DNA from: Pseudomonadota bacterium
GTDB lineage: Bacteria > Desulfobacterota > Desulfobulbia > Desulfobulbales > JAGXFP01
Reading direction: 5' to 3'
Assembly (NCBI GenBank): GCA_018823285.1
Contig: JAHJIQ010000047.1
Coordinates: 1 to 64,000, forward strand
DNA length: 64,000 bases
The notes under the pieces are model-generated. The model made no database searches and was not told the DNA's origin. It saw nothing but the letters and a program-made list of their open reading frames with translations. This document shows positions 18,023-26,087 of the stretch, one piece after another. The stretch's first letter is position 1. Every line of letters starts with the position of its first letter. Position numbers and translations under genes: made by a program.

Positions 18023-18112
18023 GGCGAGAGATAGAAGGGAAGGGTTTTAGGAAAGAGTATGCTTGTCGCATGCCGCTTTAGCTGGTGGAAAGCAGGGCAT
18101 CGTTATCTGGAG

Positions 18113-18676
18113 TCAGTTTTTCCCGCTCAAGGCCAGTTCTATTATACGTCTGCCGACGTCCAACCGGGCTCGGAGCACCGCAGGTTTGCTCGGTTTCACA
18201 AGATAGTCGTCAGCTCCCCCGTCGAGGGCCATGATCTGCTCTTCAATGGATTTTCTGGCGCTGAACATGATGATATAAATGTATTTTCCTGCAGGGCGGC
18301 TTCTGATCCTCTGGCAGACCTGCATGCCGCTCAGTCCCGGCAGGTTCCAGTCGAGTATTGATAATCTTAAGTCCGGATGCTCGTCAAGAATTTTGACCGC
18401 ATCATCACCGGTTTCCGCTTCAATCCCTTCATATCCCCATTTGTCGAGGAAGTTGTGCAGGCTTTTCCTGATCACCGGGTTGTCTTCAGCGAGGAGTACT
18501 TTCGGTCTGTTGCCGGATAATTTTTTCCCGGCGCCGGAGTCGACAGCATCTTTGCACCCTTCGGGTATAAGTCTCGATGTCTCACAAGTTCGCATATCGG
18601 TACGAGCAGACGAGCTGCTCAACTCAGCTTTATCTGCAGCAGGAGTTTCCTGGTCTGTGATTTTTTCATCAGCCAT
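18113..18676 (-). CDS. Stand-alone CheY-like response regulator with repeat-derived linker
   Basis: A 187-residue protein. The ATG at 18676 (MADEKITDQE) has GAGAAG just before it and removes an unconvincing upstream extension. The receiver domain fills residues about 65-180: KVLLAEDNPVIRK with acidic pocket, the phosphoacceptor Asp in LSILDWNLPG, the conserved Ser in IIMFSARK and Lys in DDYLVKPSKP. No output domain follows. Residues about 17-40 (starting ELSSSSARTD and ending RLIPEG) are encoded by an interspersed palindromic element also present in recN, so this N-terminal linker is probably an insertion. The partner kinase is unknown. Confidence 0.85.
   Translation of the reverse strand: MADEKITDQETPAADKAELSSSSARTDMRTCETSRLIPEGCKDAVDSGAGKKLSGNRPKVLLAEDNPVIRKSLHNFLDKWGYEGIEAETGDDAVKILDEHPDLRLSILDWNLPGLSGMQVCQRIRSRPAGKYIYIIMFSARKSIEEQIMALDGGADDYLVKPSKPAVLRARLDVGRRIIELALSGKN
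18551..18633 (-). repeat. Interspersed palindromic element, copy 2 (translated inside the response regulator)
   Basis: Reverse-strand copy of the element. It begins ATAAAGCTGAGTTGAGCAG, contains a hairpin GAGCAG-CTCGT-CTGCTC, then CGTACCGAT, GAGACATCGAGACT and the hairpin ACCC-GAA-GGGT. It is in frame within the response regulator and keeps the frame open, coding for a Ser/Arg-rich linker that ends IPEG. Confidence 0.9.
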
Positions 18677-18962
18677 GATCTTCTCAATCCGGATTGAATA
18701 TTTTAGATCTTGAGCGGGATGGAATCCGAGCAACTTTCCACTACTAATATTTATATCATTAATAAAGCATTGATGGAAATCTAAAAAAAAATTACCGCAG
18801 GGAGCTTCAAGCATGGATTGACAAGCTTGGGAGAAAGCTCGTCCGGAGGATTTTTGCCGGGATAGGTCAGCCGGTTGATGCAGTCATCGAAGTATATTTG
18901 GTCAGGAAACTTGTACATTATTCCGATGGTTTATTTCAATTTGGTGAATACGTATTTTCTCC

Positions 18963-18991
18963 TTGACTGAAGTCGGTATTAGCACTAAAAT
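18963..18991 (+). promoter_or_regulatory. Candidate promoter of ppaC
   Basis: TTGACT (18963-18968), 17 bases, TAAAAT (18986-18991). It would give a leader of about 185 bases before the ppaC start. The rest of the roughly 500-base spacer from 18677 has no recognisable gene or known riboswitch. Confidence 0.4.
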
Positions 18992-19182
18992 CCCACTTTT
19001 TTAATCGGTCAGGCTATGCATTACGGCTGTGTTCGATACCTTCGAGGGAGAGAGAGTTTCTTATTGTCTGTTATTCTTCAACAGGAGCGTTGTAAAGATT
19101 ATCGGCCGGGTTTTTATCAGATTCAGGTCAGTCTTTTATTAATTGTTATTTTGAGAAACAAATTTACTGGAGGAAATGAACC

Positions 19183-20112
19183 ATGAGTGTAAATGTTGTC
19201 GGACATTCCAACCCGGATACTGATTCCGTTGCAGCGGCGATTTCTTATGCCAACTACCTGAAGGCCACCGGAACGGATGCGGTTGCCTGTATGCAGATTG
19301 CTGCAGCCGATCTGAACCCGGAATCCAAGGTTGTTCTGGAGAAATTTGGCCTTGCCGCTCCCCAAACCTTGATGGATGCTGCCGGAAAAGATGTTGCCCT
19401 TGTAGATTTCAGCGATATTGGACAGGCTCCGGCGAATATCGGCAGCGCCAACGTTGTCGGCATTGTCGACCACCACAAGATTGGTGACATCACCACAAAC
19501 GGCCCGATCTTTTTCTATGCCAAACCAGTTGGCTGTACCTGCACCGTTCTTTTTGAGATGTACAAAAACAACAAAGTTGATCTTCCTAAAAATATCGCAG
19601 GCGCCATGCTCTGCGCCATTCTGAGCGATACCGTCAATTTCAAATCTCCAACCTGTACTCCTGCCGACAAAGCAGCCGTGGCCGAACTTCTTAAAGTGAC
19701 CGGTGTTAAAGATCAGGACGCGCTGTTCATGGAAATGCTGAAGGCCAAATCTTCAGTTGCCGGAGTGCCGATCAAAGATCTTCTCTTCCGGGACTACAAA
19801 GATTTCGACATGAACGGCAAAAAAGTTGGTATCGGCCAGATCGAGCTTGCCAGTCTGGATCAGGTTGCTGATATCCGTGACAATCTGTTCAAGGCAGTTA
19901 AGGAAGTGAAGGCTGAGGGTCGTCATTCAGTACTTTTCATGCTGACCGATGTTGTGAAGGAAGGAACAGATCTGATGGTTGTTTCTGATGATCCTGCTCT
20001 GATCGAGAAAGCCTTCAACTCCAAAGTAAAAGGTCAGTCAATGTGGGTTGACGGAATGATGAGCCGTAAAAAACAGACTGTACCGCCCCTGCAGAAAGCT
20101 TTTGGTTGCTAA
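19183..20112 (+). CDS. ppaC: Manganese-dependent inorganic pyrophosphatase (family II)
   Basis: A 309-residue soluble DHH-superfamily enzyme that hydrolyses pyrophosphate. Metal-binding residues are seen in VGHSNPDTDSVAAA (His and two Asp), in LVDFSD, and in the DHH signature GIVDHHKIGD. The C-terminal DHHA2 domain has the substrate-binding Arg and Lys (VKAEGRHSVLF and MSRKKQ). No CBS insertion is present, so it is the unregulated form. GGAGG precedes the ATG. It is monocistronic, bounded by a strong bidirectional terminator. Family II enzymes are common in sulfate-reducing bacteria. Confidence 0.97.
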   Translation: MSVNVVGHSNPDTDSVAAAISYANYLKATGTDAVACMQIAAADLNPESKVVLEKFGLAAPQTLMDAAGKDVALVDFSDIGQAPANIGSANVVGIVDHHKIGDITTNGPIFFYAKPVGCTCTVLFEMYKNNKVDLPKNIAGAMLCAILSDTVNFKSPTCTPADKAAVAELLKVTGVKDQDALFMEMLKAKSSVAGVPIKDLLFRDYKDFDMNGKKVGIGQIELASLDQVADIRDNLFKAVKEVKAEGRHSVLFMLTDVVKEGTDLMVVSDDPALIEKAFNSKVKGQSMWVDGMMSRKKQTVPPLQKAFGC

Positions 20113-20142
20113 GAAACTTTTACATATACATAATCAGTGAAA

Positions 20143-20180
20143 TAAAAAAGCCCCGGACAATATGTCCGGGGCTTTTTTTT
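20143..20180. terminator. Bidirectional terminator between ppaC and the selenoprotein-like cytochrome gene
   Basis: Perfect stem AAGCCCCGGACA / TGTCCGGGGCTT with a 3-base loop ATA. It is flanked by an A-run on the left and a T-run of nine on the right, so it works for both convergent genes. Confidence 0.95.
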
Positions 20181-20193
20181 TGCATGAGTGTCT

Positions 20194-21795
20194 TCAGCTT
20201 TTTTCGGGTATCGCCGTTGAGCAGTGGAGCTTGTCGAGGTCGCGTTTGAAGTTGAAGTCGTCATCATGATCCGGCACATGGCACTGGGCGCAGGTTTTTG
20301 CTGTAACCGGTAAAAGTTTTTTGTCCGTCGGGGCGTTGGCGTGGGCGGTACCGGGTCCGTGGCAAGACTCGCAACCAACATGCTGGAGTTCCGGGGGCAG
20401 TCCCGGGGCATTGGCGGCGGCATCTTTGGTCATCCCGGTAACATGGCAGAAAACACATTGCCGGTTGAATTGCTGGTTTTTACTGATCAGGGTCAAGTAG
20501 GCCCTTGCGTGTCTGCTGTTCTGCCAGGTTCTGAGCTGGCTCTGGTGGCACTCGCCGCATTTCCGCCAGCCGGTGTAGGCGGTGAAAGAATTGTTAATGC
20601 CCGCCTCAGTGCCGTTTTTCGCACGATCACTGGTGGCGAGTTTGATGTTGTTGACTACCTCCAGAACTTTGGGGTCATCGGGCAGGATCTTGTCGATGGC
20701 GATAAACTGGTTGCTGAATGTGGATTTTCTGATTCCGGTAGGCGGCTCCTTTTCAATTTCATGTTTCAATGCATCAACTTCCGTCCGGATCTTTACCCGC
20801 TGCTCCTCCAGGGCCCGGTATCTGCTCAGCAGTTCCGGCCGGTTCTGGTAGCGGTTGATCTGCCAGTCGAGCCGTTCGAGTTCGCGATGTTTCTCAATGA
20901 GTTTTTTCCGGGGATCGGTGTCCCAGATGGTGTTGTTCTCCCAATCAATCTTCATGGCACCGATGTATTTTCCCTGCTTGCCGGTGGCGGTGAGGAGGGT
21001 TTTTTCGGCGATCAGTTCGGGAGCAAGGTTGTTGCCGGTTCCGGTGGCCCTGATGATCAGATTGATGTCGGGATAGTTTTTTGTGATCTCCTTGCAGGTC
21101 TCCAGCGGAAGATCGGTGAGCAGAACAATGAAGTTGCCGGGATCTTTGATAGATGAGAAAACAGCGGGCAGGGCGGAATCCCAGGAAATAATGGCATTGT
21201 CCGGTCCAACTGATTTTTTGCTGTAGGGGTCACCCTGGGTGAGACCGATGATAATGGCATGTTGCGAGCCTGCCTCGATTGTGATGAAGGGTTTGAAAAC
21301 GGGTTTGCCGTTTTTGTTGCTGATGATGTTGGCGCTCAGCCAAGAGAAGGTGGATTTTTTCTCGATATCCTGAAGGAAATCGAGACCGGCCGCCAGATCT
21401 CTGCCGGTAATGCCGACCCCGTCATAGCCCATTAAACTGTAGGACTCGGCAATGCCCTCGGCGGTTATTTTCCCCTGGTCAAGGAGATTTGTCGATACAA
21501 GGGGGCTGCTGAACAGGAGCCCTCCGGCATCGAGGGTCAGGGAGGGCAGGGCTGTTTCCTTGCGGAGCTTGTTGTACTGAAATGCTTTCTTGGACAGACC
21601 GCCCAATTGCTTGCTTTTTCAGCCGCAGGGTTCGGTTTCGCCATGGACATCGTTTGAGTAAAGGACGAGGAATTGAGCGGATTGGGCCTTGAGCAGCCCA
21701 GGCCGCATTGACCAAGAAAAAAGAATCAGCATCATCACCAGGGTGGTGAGGAAGAGGTGCGATCTCCCGAAATAACTTGTAGTGCTGGAATACAT
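20194..21795 (-). CDS. UshA-like tetraheme cytochrome c, probable selenoprotein (in-frame TGA at 21621-21619 read as Sec59)
   Basis: Read through a TGA, this gene codes for about 533 residues. Residues 1-40 are a signal peptide or anchor with a strong hydrophobic stretch. The sequence then reads FLVLYSNDVHGETEPCG-U59-KSKQLGGLSKKAFQ, where relatives I recall have a second Cys (EPCGC...GGL). The N-terminal two thirds resemble a degenerate UshA/5'-nucleotidase metallophosphoesterase (NDVHGE, TLDAGGLL, GYDGVGITGRD). The C-terminal part is a cytochrome c554-like domain with four CxxCH hemes (CGECH, CVFCH, CESCH, CAQCH). Without readthrough the heme part would have neither start nor export signal, although hemes are attached outside the cytoplasm. 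The start lies 2 bases after the rarA stop, so the two are co-transcribed. A SECIS-like hairpin follows the TGA. A nonsense mutation is the alternative. Confidence 0.82.
21590..21606 (-). promoter_or_regulatory. Bacterial SECIS-like hairpin after the in-frame TGA
   Basis: On the mRNA, TTGGGC-GGTCT-GTCCAA forms a 6-pair stem (one G-U) with a five-base loop GGUCU. The loop begins 18 bases after the UGA. From memory, in E. coli fdhF the GGUC loop bound by SelB also begins 18 bases after its UGA. The bulged U of fdhF is not evident here. Confidence 0.75.
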
Positions 21796-21797
21796 GG

Positions 21798-23156
21798 TCA
21801 ATTCACTCTCCTTTTCTTTCCGGATTGTTCGGCAGCCTGCTGGCTCAGAATCTTCTGCCATTTGGCCAGTCGGTCGGCGATGATCGCTTCGTGGCCGCGG
21901 TTGGTGGGATGATAAAATTTTCTGCCGGAGAGTTCTTCTGGCAGATGTTCCTGGAAAACCACACCTCCCTCATGGTCGTGGGCGTACTTGTATCCCTCGC
22001 CGTAGCCAAGGGTTTTCATGAGTTTCGTGGGTGCGTTGCGAATGTGCAGCGGCACCGGCAGGGAGCCGGTACGCCTGATTTCGTCCATCACCTTGTTATA
22101 GGCCATGTAGGTGGCGTTGCTTTTGGGGGCGGTTGCCAGGTAGATGACCGCCTGGGCAAGAGCGAGTTCGCCTTCCGGGGTTCCGAGGGTCTGGAAGCTG
22201 TCACGGGCACTGATGGTCAGGGTAAGGGCAAGCGGGTCGGCATTGCCGACATCTTCGGAGGCGAACCTGATCAGCCGCCGGGCGATATACAGAGGTTCTT
22301 CACCCGAGGCGAGCATTCGACAGAGCCAGTAGAGGGCGCCGTCCGGGTCGCTGTCACGCAGACTTTTGTGAAGGGCGGAAATAAGGTTGTAGTGTTCTTC
22401 GCCATTGGCGTCGTATCTGAGACTGCGGTGTTGGATCGCTTCTTCGATGGTGGAGATATCGACCAGCAAGCGACCCTCGGGGTCAGGTTCGGTAATGGAG
22501 AGTGCGATGTCCAGGCTGTTCAGAGCGCTTCTGGCATCTCCATCGGATTGTCTGACCAGATGGTCCATGGCCTCATCGGAGAGAATTATTTCCTGGTTTC
22601 CGAGCCCTCTGTCGGTATCGGTGAGGGTGCGGACGATTACTTTCCGGATCTCTTCCGGGGTTAACGGATTCAGCACCAGGACCTGGCAGCGTGAGAGCAG
22701 GGGGGCGATGATCTGGAACGATGGGTTTTCGGTGGTGGCCCCGATGATGGTCAACAGGCCGCTCTCGACATGGGGAAGAAAGGCATCCTGCTGTGATTTG
22801 TTGAACCGGTGGATCTCGTCGACAAAGAGGATGGTGTTCGGCCCTTTGTCATTGAGGAGTGCCTTGGCCTGGCCGACAATTTCCCGCACTTCTTTGATGC
22901 CGGAGAGAACGGCCGAGAAAAACACAAAGTTTGCCCCGCACGACCTGGCGAGAATATGGGCGAGAGTGGTTTTGCCGACTCCGGGAGGCCCCCAGAGCAT
23001 GAGGGAAGGGATTTTCCCGTGGCCGATCAGGCGGCGCAGGAGTTTGTCGGGGCCGAGAAGATGTCCCTGGCCGATGAAATCGTCCAGGTTTTCGGGGCGC
23101 ATTCTTTCAGCAAGAGGTATGTGGCCCGCCATCTTGTCCATTGTCTGTTCTTTCAT
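21798..23156 (-). CDS. rarA: Replication-associated recombination protein A (MgsA/RarA AAA+ ATPase)
   Basis: A 452-residue AAA+ protein related to clamp loaders and RuvB, acting at stalled forks. PLAERMRPENLDDFIGQGHLLG is the family N-terminus. Walker A is GPPGVGKTTLAHIL, Walker B is ILFVDEIHRFNKSQQDAFLPHVE, sensor 1 is IGATTENPSF and the arginine-finger region is LLSRCQVLVLNPL. The C-terminal tetramerisation domain contains YWLCRMLASGEEPLYIARRLIRFASEDVG and the final GYKYAHDHEGG segment. Length is normal. It overlaps no neighbour; its stop is 2 bases from the start of the selenoprotein-like gene. Confidence 0.96.
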   Translation of the reverse strand: MKEQTMDKMAGHIPLAERMRPENLDDFIGQGHLLGPDKLLRRLIGHGKIPSLMLWGPPGVGKTTLAHILARSCGANFVFFSAVLSGIKEVREIVGQAKALLNDKGPNTILFVDEIHRFNKSQQDAFLPHVESGLLTIIGATTENPSFQIIAPLLSRCQVLVLNPLTPEEIRKVIVRTLTDTDRGLGNQEIILSDEAMDHLVRQSDGDARSALNSLDIALSITEPDPEGRLLVDISTIEEAIQHRSLRYDANGEEHYNLISALHKSLRDSDPDGALYWLCRMLASGEEPLYIARRLIRFASEDVGNADPLALTLTISARDSFQTLGTPEGELALAQAVIYLATAPKSNATYMAYNKVMDEIRRTGSLPVPLHIRNAPTKLMKTLGYGEGYKYAHDHEGGVVFQEHLPEELSGRKFYHPTNRGHEAIIADRLAKWQKILSQQAAEQSGKKRRVN

Positions 23157-23394
23157 GGATTTAGTTGATTATAGGGTAAGCGAAATGTGTCCCCCATTAT
23201 GGGGCGATGACCCTGCAGCGCAAATTCTTATGCTGTTCATCAAACTGCCGAGGGAAAAATCAAATCTAGCAGAAATGGAATGAAAGTTCAAAGGAAGGGA
23301 GTTTCACCGGAAAAAGCTTTTTCGGCACCACGCAGGTAAAGCAGCTCAGGGGAGTGATCCGCCGGAATGATGCAGGATGTGTGTTTCCCGGCGC

Positions 23395-23853
23395 TCAGGC
23401 GCTCTGGGTGTGTGGTAACGGGTGAGGCGAAGGGGTTTCCGATTTCTTTTTGTCCTCGGCACCGCTCGTCTGCAGAAGCTTGACGCTTCTGCTGGTTACC
23501 TGTGATTTTATTTCACCATTCAGTACCCCGCCCGATTCAACAGAGAGGTCCGAGGTTTCAAGGCGACCGTTAATGACGCCGTCTTTTTTCAGGTAGACTT
23601 TGTTCACCCTGAGATTGCCGTCGATCTGACCATGGCAGACCACAGTGTCGGCGTCGATATCGCCGGTGATGTTTCCTGACTCACTGAGAATGAGATATTC
23701 ACCGGTGATATTGCCTTCGACATTACCGTCGATTCTGACTTTACTGTTGAAAGTCAGGTCGCCGATGATCGTCATATCCGTGCCGATGATGGAAGTGATG
23801 GCATCCGAATTATTCAAGAGTCCGCCTTTGTTTTTGCTGTTAAAAAGAGACAT
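23395..23853 (-). CDS. Bactofilin-family polymer-forming cytoskeletal protein
   Basis: A 152-residue bactofilin. The ATG at 23853 (MSLFNSKNKG) is preferred; an alternative TTG at 23889 overlaps the upstream stop. The core consists of short right-handed beta-helix turns rich in Gly/Asp/Ile (IIGTDMTIIGDLTFNSKVRIDGNVEGNI and onward, then GQIDGNLRVNKVYLKKDGVINGRLE), the hallmark of bactofilins. The ends are disordered and polar. Bactofilins self-assemble without nucleotide and often scaffold cell-wall enzymes; the gene directly upstream codes for an M23 peptidase, a pairing known from Helicobacter, Caulobacter relatives and others. Confidence 0.93.
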   Translation of the reverse strand: MSLFNSKNKGGLLNNSDAITSIIGTDMTIIGDLTFNSKVRIDGNVEGNITGEYLILSESGNITGDIDADTVVCHGQIDGNLRVNKVYLKKDGVINGRLETSDLSVESGGVLNGEIKSQVTSRSVKLLQTSGAEDKKKSETPSPHPLPHTQSA

Positions 23854-23881
23854 GGATGTTGCCTGGATTTGCGGTTGCTGA

Positions 23882-24769
23882 TCAACCAACTTTGAGAGAT
23901 ATCAGTCTGTTGATGTTCATGAACTTCATCGGATTCACAGGCTGGTCATTGTATCTGATTTCGTAATGGAGGTGCGGGCCGGTGCTTCTGCCGGTATTTC
24001 CCACCAGCGAAACAACCTGACCGCGTTCTATGAAATCGTTTTTTCGGACCAGGATCTTCTGATTATGGGCATACATGGTCGAGAAACGGTTGCCATGGTC
24101 GATTTTTACATACCAGCCATAGGTTGGGTTGTACCCTCGTTCGATAACCAGACCATCGGCGGTAGCTCTGACTTCGGTGCCGCGCTCGCCGCTGAGGTCA
24201 ACCCCGTCATGGTATGCGGTTTCGCCATTTAAGGGGTCAGCTCTTCTGCCGTATCCTGATGACATGCGTTTTGCCTGAATCGGGTAGCCGAGTGGAAGAG
24301 GGCGAATGGTTTTGATATCGTGATCGACCTTCATGATCAGGGTTTCACATGACTTGTCAAGAACACTTGTGAAAGGACCACCGCTGTCTTCTCCTGCCTT
24401 GGATGGTTCATCGGAGGCAGGAACAATATCGAGAGTTGAAAGAATCGAATCAATGACCTGGCTTCTCTGATTGAGTTCCCCATAGGCGCCGGTCAACTGA
24501 GCCTTGTTTTTTTCTTCCAGAAAATGGACCTGGTCCTGAAAATGCTTGTTCTCGGTATTGAGAGTGGAAACATTTTCCTGGAGGTCGTTTATGTTGTTCT
24601 TGAGACTGAAGTTTTCGATGGAGTATTTGATCCCTGCAGCGGTGGAAACAAGAAAGACGACCAGCAGGGTAAGCAGGCTGTTTTTCAGCAGCCCTTTTGA
24701 TATGACGAAGGATTTTGCCTGACCCTGTTCACTGGCAATAATGAAATGTAACTTAGGATCCATGCTCAA
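23882..24769 (-). CDS. M23 (LytM) family metallopeptidase, membrane-anchored
   Basis: A 295-residue single-pass protein. The cytoplasmic N-terminus of about 28 residues is followed by a TM helix (LLTLLVVFLVSTAAGI), a coiled coil at about 55-110 and a C-terminal M23 domain. The zinc ligands are in YHDGVDLSG (His, Asp) and the catalytic/ligand pair in GPHLHYEIR. The motif MSSGYGRRADPLNG is the usual domain start. It cleaves peptidoglycan peptide bridges in the periplasm. Complete zinc ligands suggest an active enzyme rather than an EnvC-like activator. It is followed with no space by a bactofilin gene, which implies a common role in cell shape. Confidence 0.93.
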   Translation of the reverse strand: MSMDPKLHFIIASEQGQAKSFVISKGLLKNSLLTLLVVFLVSTAAGIKYSIENFSLKNNINDLQENVSTLNTENKHFQDQVHFLEEKNKAQLTGAYGELNQRSQVIDSILSTLDIVPASDEPSKAGEDSGGPFTSVLDKSCETLIMKVDHDIKTIRPLPLGYPIQAKRMSSGYGRRADPLNGETAYHDGVDLSGERGTEVRATADGLVIERGYNPTYGWYVKIDHGNRFSTMYAHNQKILVRKNDFIERGQVVSLVGNTGRSTGPHLHYEIRYNDQPVNPMKFMNINRLISLKVG

Positions 24770-25079
24770 AGCCTGCCGATAAGATTAACAAGATTCACCC
24801 CTGACAATATCAAAACGAGTCAATAAAAACATGGATGTAAAAAAAAGTCAATTCTCAAGAGCTGGATTAGTGTATTCTTGATAATTGTGTAACTTGTTGT
24901 AGTTTTGTTTGAAATGTCGAATATATGGATTGTGCTGGCCGGTCCTGCTTATGGATTTAACCTGAAAAGGGGGTGTTTTTGCGGGGAATTTTTCCCGGAG
25001 TCCTGTCGAAACCTGTGTTTTTCGGATCGGGAAAATAGAGTGCCTTAAACCTGGAGTAATGAAAGTGTGGGTGGAATCT
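24770..25079. other. Intergenic region between the M23 gene and the PP2C gene
   Basis: 310 bases. It should carry the promoter of the M23-bactofilin pair. No gene, clear terminator or RNA was seen. Confidence 0.4.
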
Positions 25080-25892
25080 TCACACCGGTTGTCGGACGAA
25101 GACCGCTACTCCGGTGATGTTGTCGGTACCACCGGCGTCATTGGCGTACTTCAGCAGCTGGGTCACTGCATCTTCAGGGGTTTCAGACGAGATCAGGGTG
25201 TTGTATATCATCTGGTCGTCAACCATTGACCACAGGCCATCAGAACAGAAGAGAATGCGGTCGTTTTCGGAGATCCTGGCCGAATTGTACTCAGGTGGTT
25301 CGGGGAACGGGTAGCCGATCACCCGGGTCACGACATTTCTGGTCGGCAGTGTTTCAAGGAAGTCATGATCACTGCCGAATTCTTTTTGCAGTTCCACCAG
25401 GGTAGTGTGATCGGTGGTCAGCTGCTGCAGGCCGTTCCCGGAAGCGATGTAGCATCGGGCATCGCCGACATGACAGGTGTGCAGAGCATCGCTATCAACC
25501 AGGCCCAGGACCAGCGTGCAGCCCATACCGTGCAGATTTTCATTTTCAACGGCCATTTTCATCACCATGTCGTTGGCGAACTGAAAACTGCTGATCATCG
25601 CATGCCGTATTTCCTGGCTGTTGCCCCGGATGGAATTCAGGGTTTTTTTTGAGAAGTGATTCCGGATTGTTTCGACGGAGAGGCGGCTGGCAACCTCTCC
25701 GGCATTATGGCCCCCCATGCCGTCGGCAACGATGAACAGATTGCTGTTGGTGTCGATGCCGAAGTTGTCTTCGTTGTTTTTTCTCACCTGACCGATGTCG
25801 GTCTTTCCGCTGGAGATCAGCGGCATTTCAGGGTGGCGGAAGAAACTTTTCAGGAAGTTGAGCATATTTTCAAGAGTGTGCTGCCCCGGCAT
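25080..25892 (-). CDS. PP2C-family Ser/Thr protein phosphatase
   Basis: About 270 residues (ATG at 25892, or 261 from the ATG at 25865). The PPM metal motifs are all present: SGKTDIGQVRKNNEDNFG, FIVADGMGGHNAGEVAS, CTLVLGL...HTCHVGDARCYI, TTDHT, RILFCSDGLWSMVDD and GGTDNITGVAVF. This is the stand-alone PrpC/PstP type that reverses Hanks-type kinase phosphorylation. It is the last gene of the FHA - kinase - phosphatase group, 195 bases after the kinase gene. It most likely acts on the products of that kinase. Confidence 0.95.
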   Translation of the reverse strand: MPGQHTLENMLNFLKSFFRHPEMPLISSGKTDIGQVRKNNEDNFGIDTNSNLFIVADGMGGHNAGEVASRLSVETIRNHFSKKTLNSIRGNSQEIRHAMISSFQFANDMVMKMAVENENLHGMGCTLVLGLVDSDALHTCHVGDARCYIASGNGLQQLTTDHTTLVELQKEFGSDHDFLETLPTRNVVTRVIGYPFPEPPEYNSARISENDRILFCSDGLWSMVDDQMIYNTLISSETPEDAVTQLLKYANDAGGTDNITGVAVFVRQPV

Positions 25893-26087
25893 TCTCCGGG
25901 GAGTCGGCCACGGCTTTTTTTTTGGGGCGTATGTGCCTGTTAGTCAGATTACTCTACCTGTTAATTTTCCAAACTTCGAGAAATATTTCCCTTTGCTGAA
26001 GCGCTGCGCTTCGCAATCAAATTTGTTTGCAGGCTCTTTCCCGCCGGATTGAAACCGCACAGGGTGACGGTTGGTTTTTACGGCAGT

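Noticed and set aside
18677..18814. N-terminal extension of the response regulator
   Set aside because: The ATG at 18676 has a ribosome site, and the extension has no resemblance to a receiver or linker.
19000..19182. Fluoride riboswitch before ppaC
   Set aside because: Considered because of the gene function, but the conserved fluoride-motif segments could not be found.
20194..21606. Separate 470-residue cytochrome gene starting at TTG 21606
   Set aside because: It would lack a signal peptide although it carries hemes, and it begins within a conserved motif that continues upstream across the TGA.
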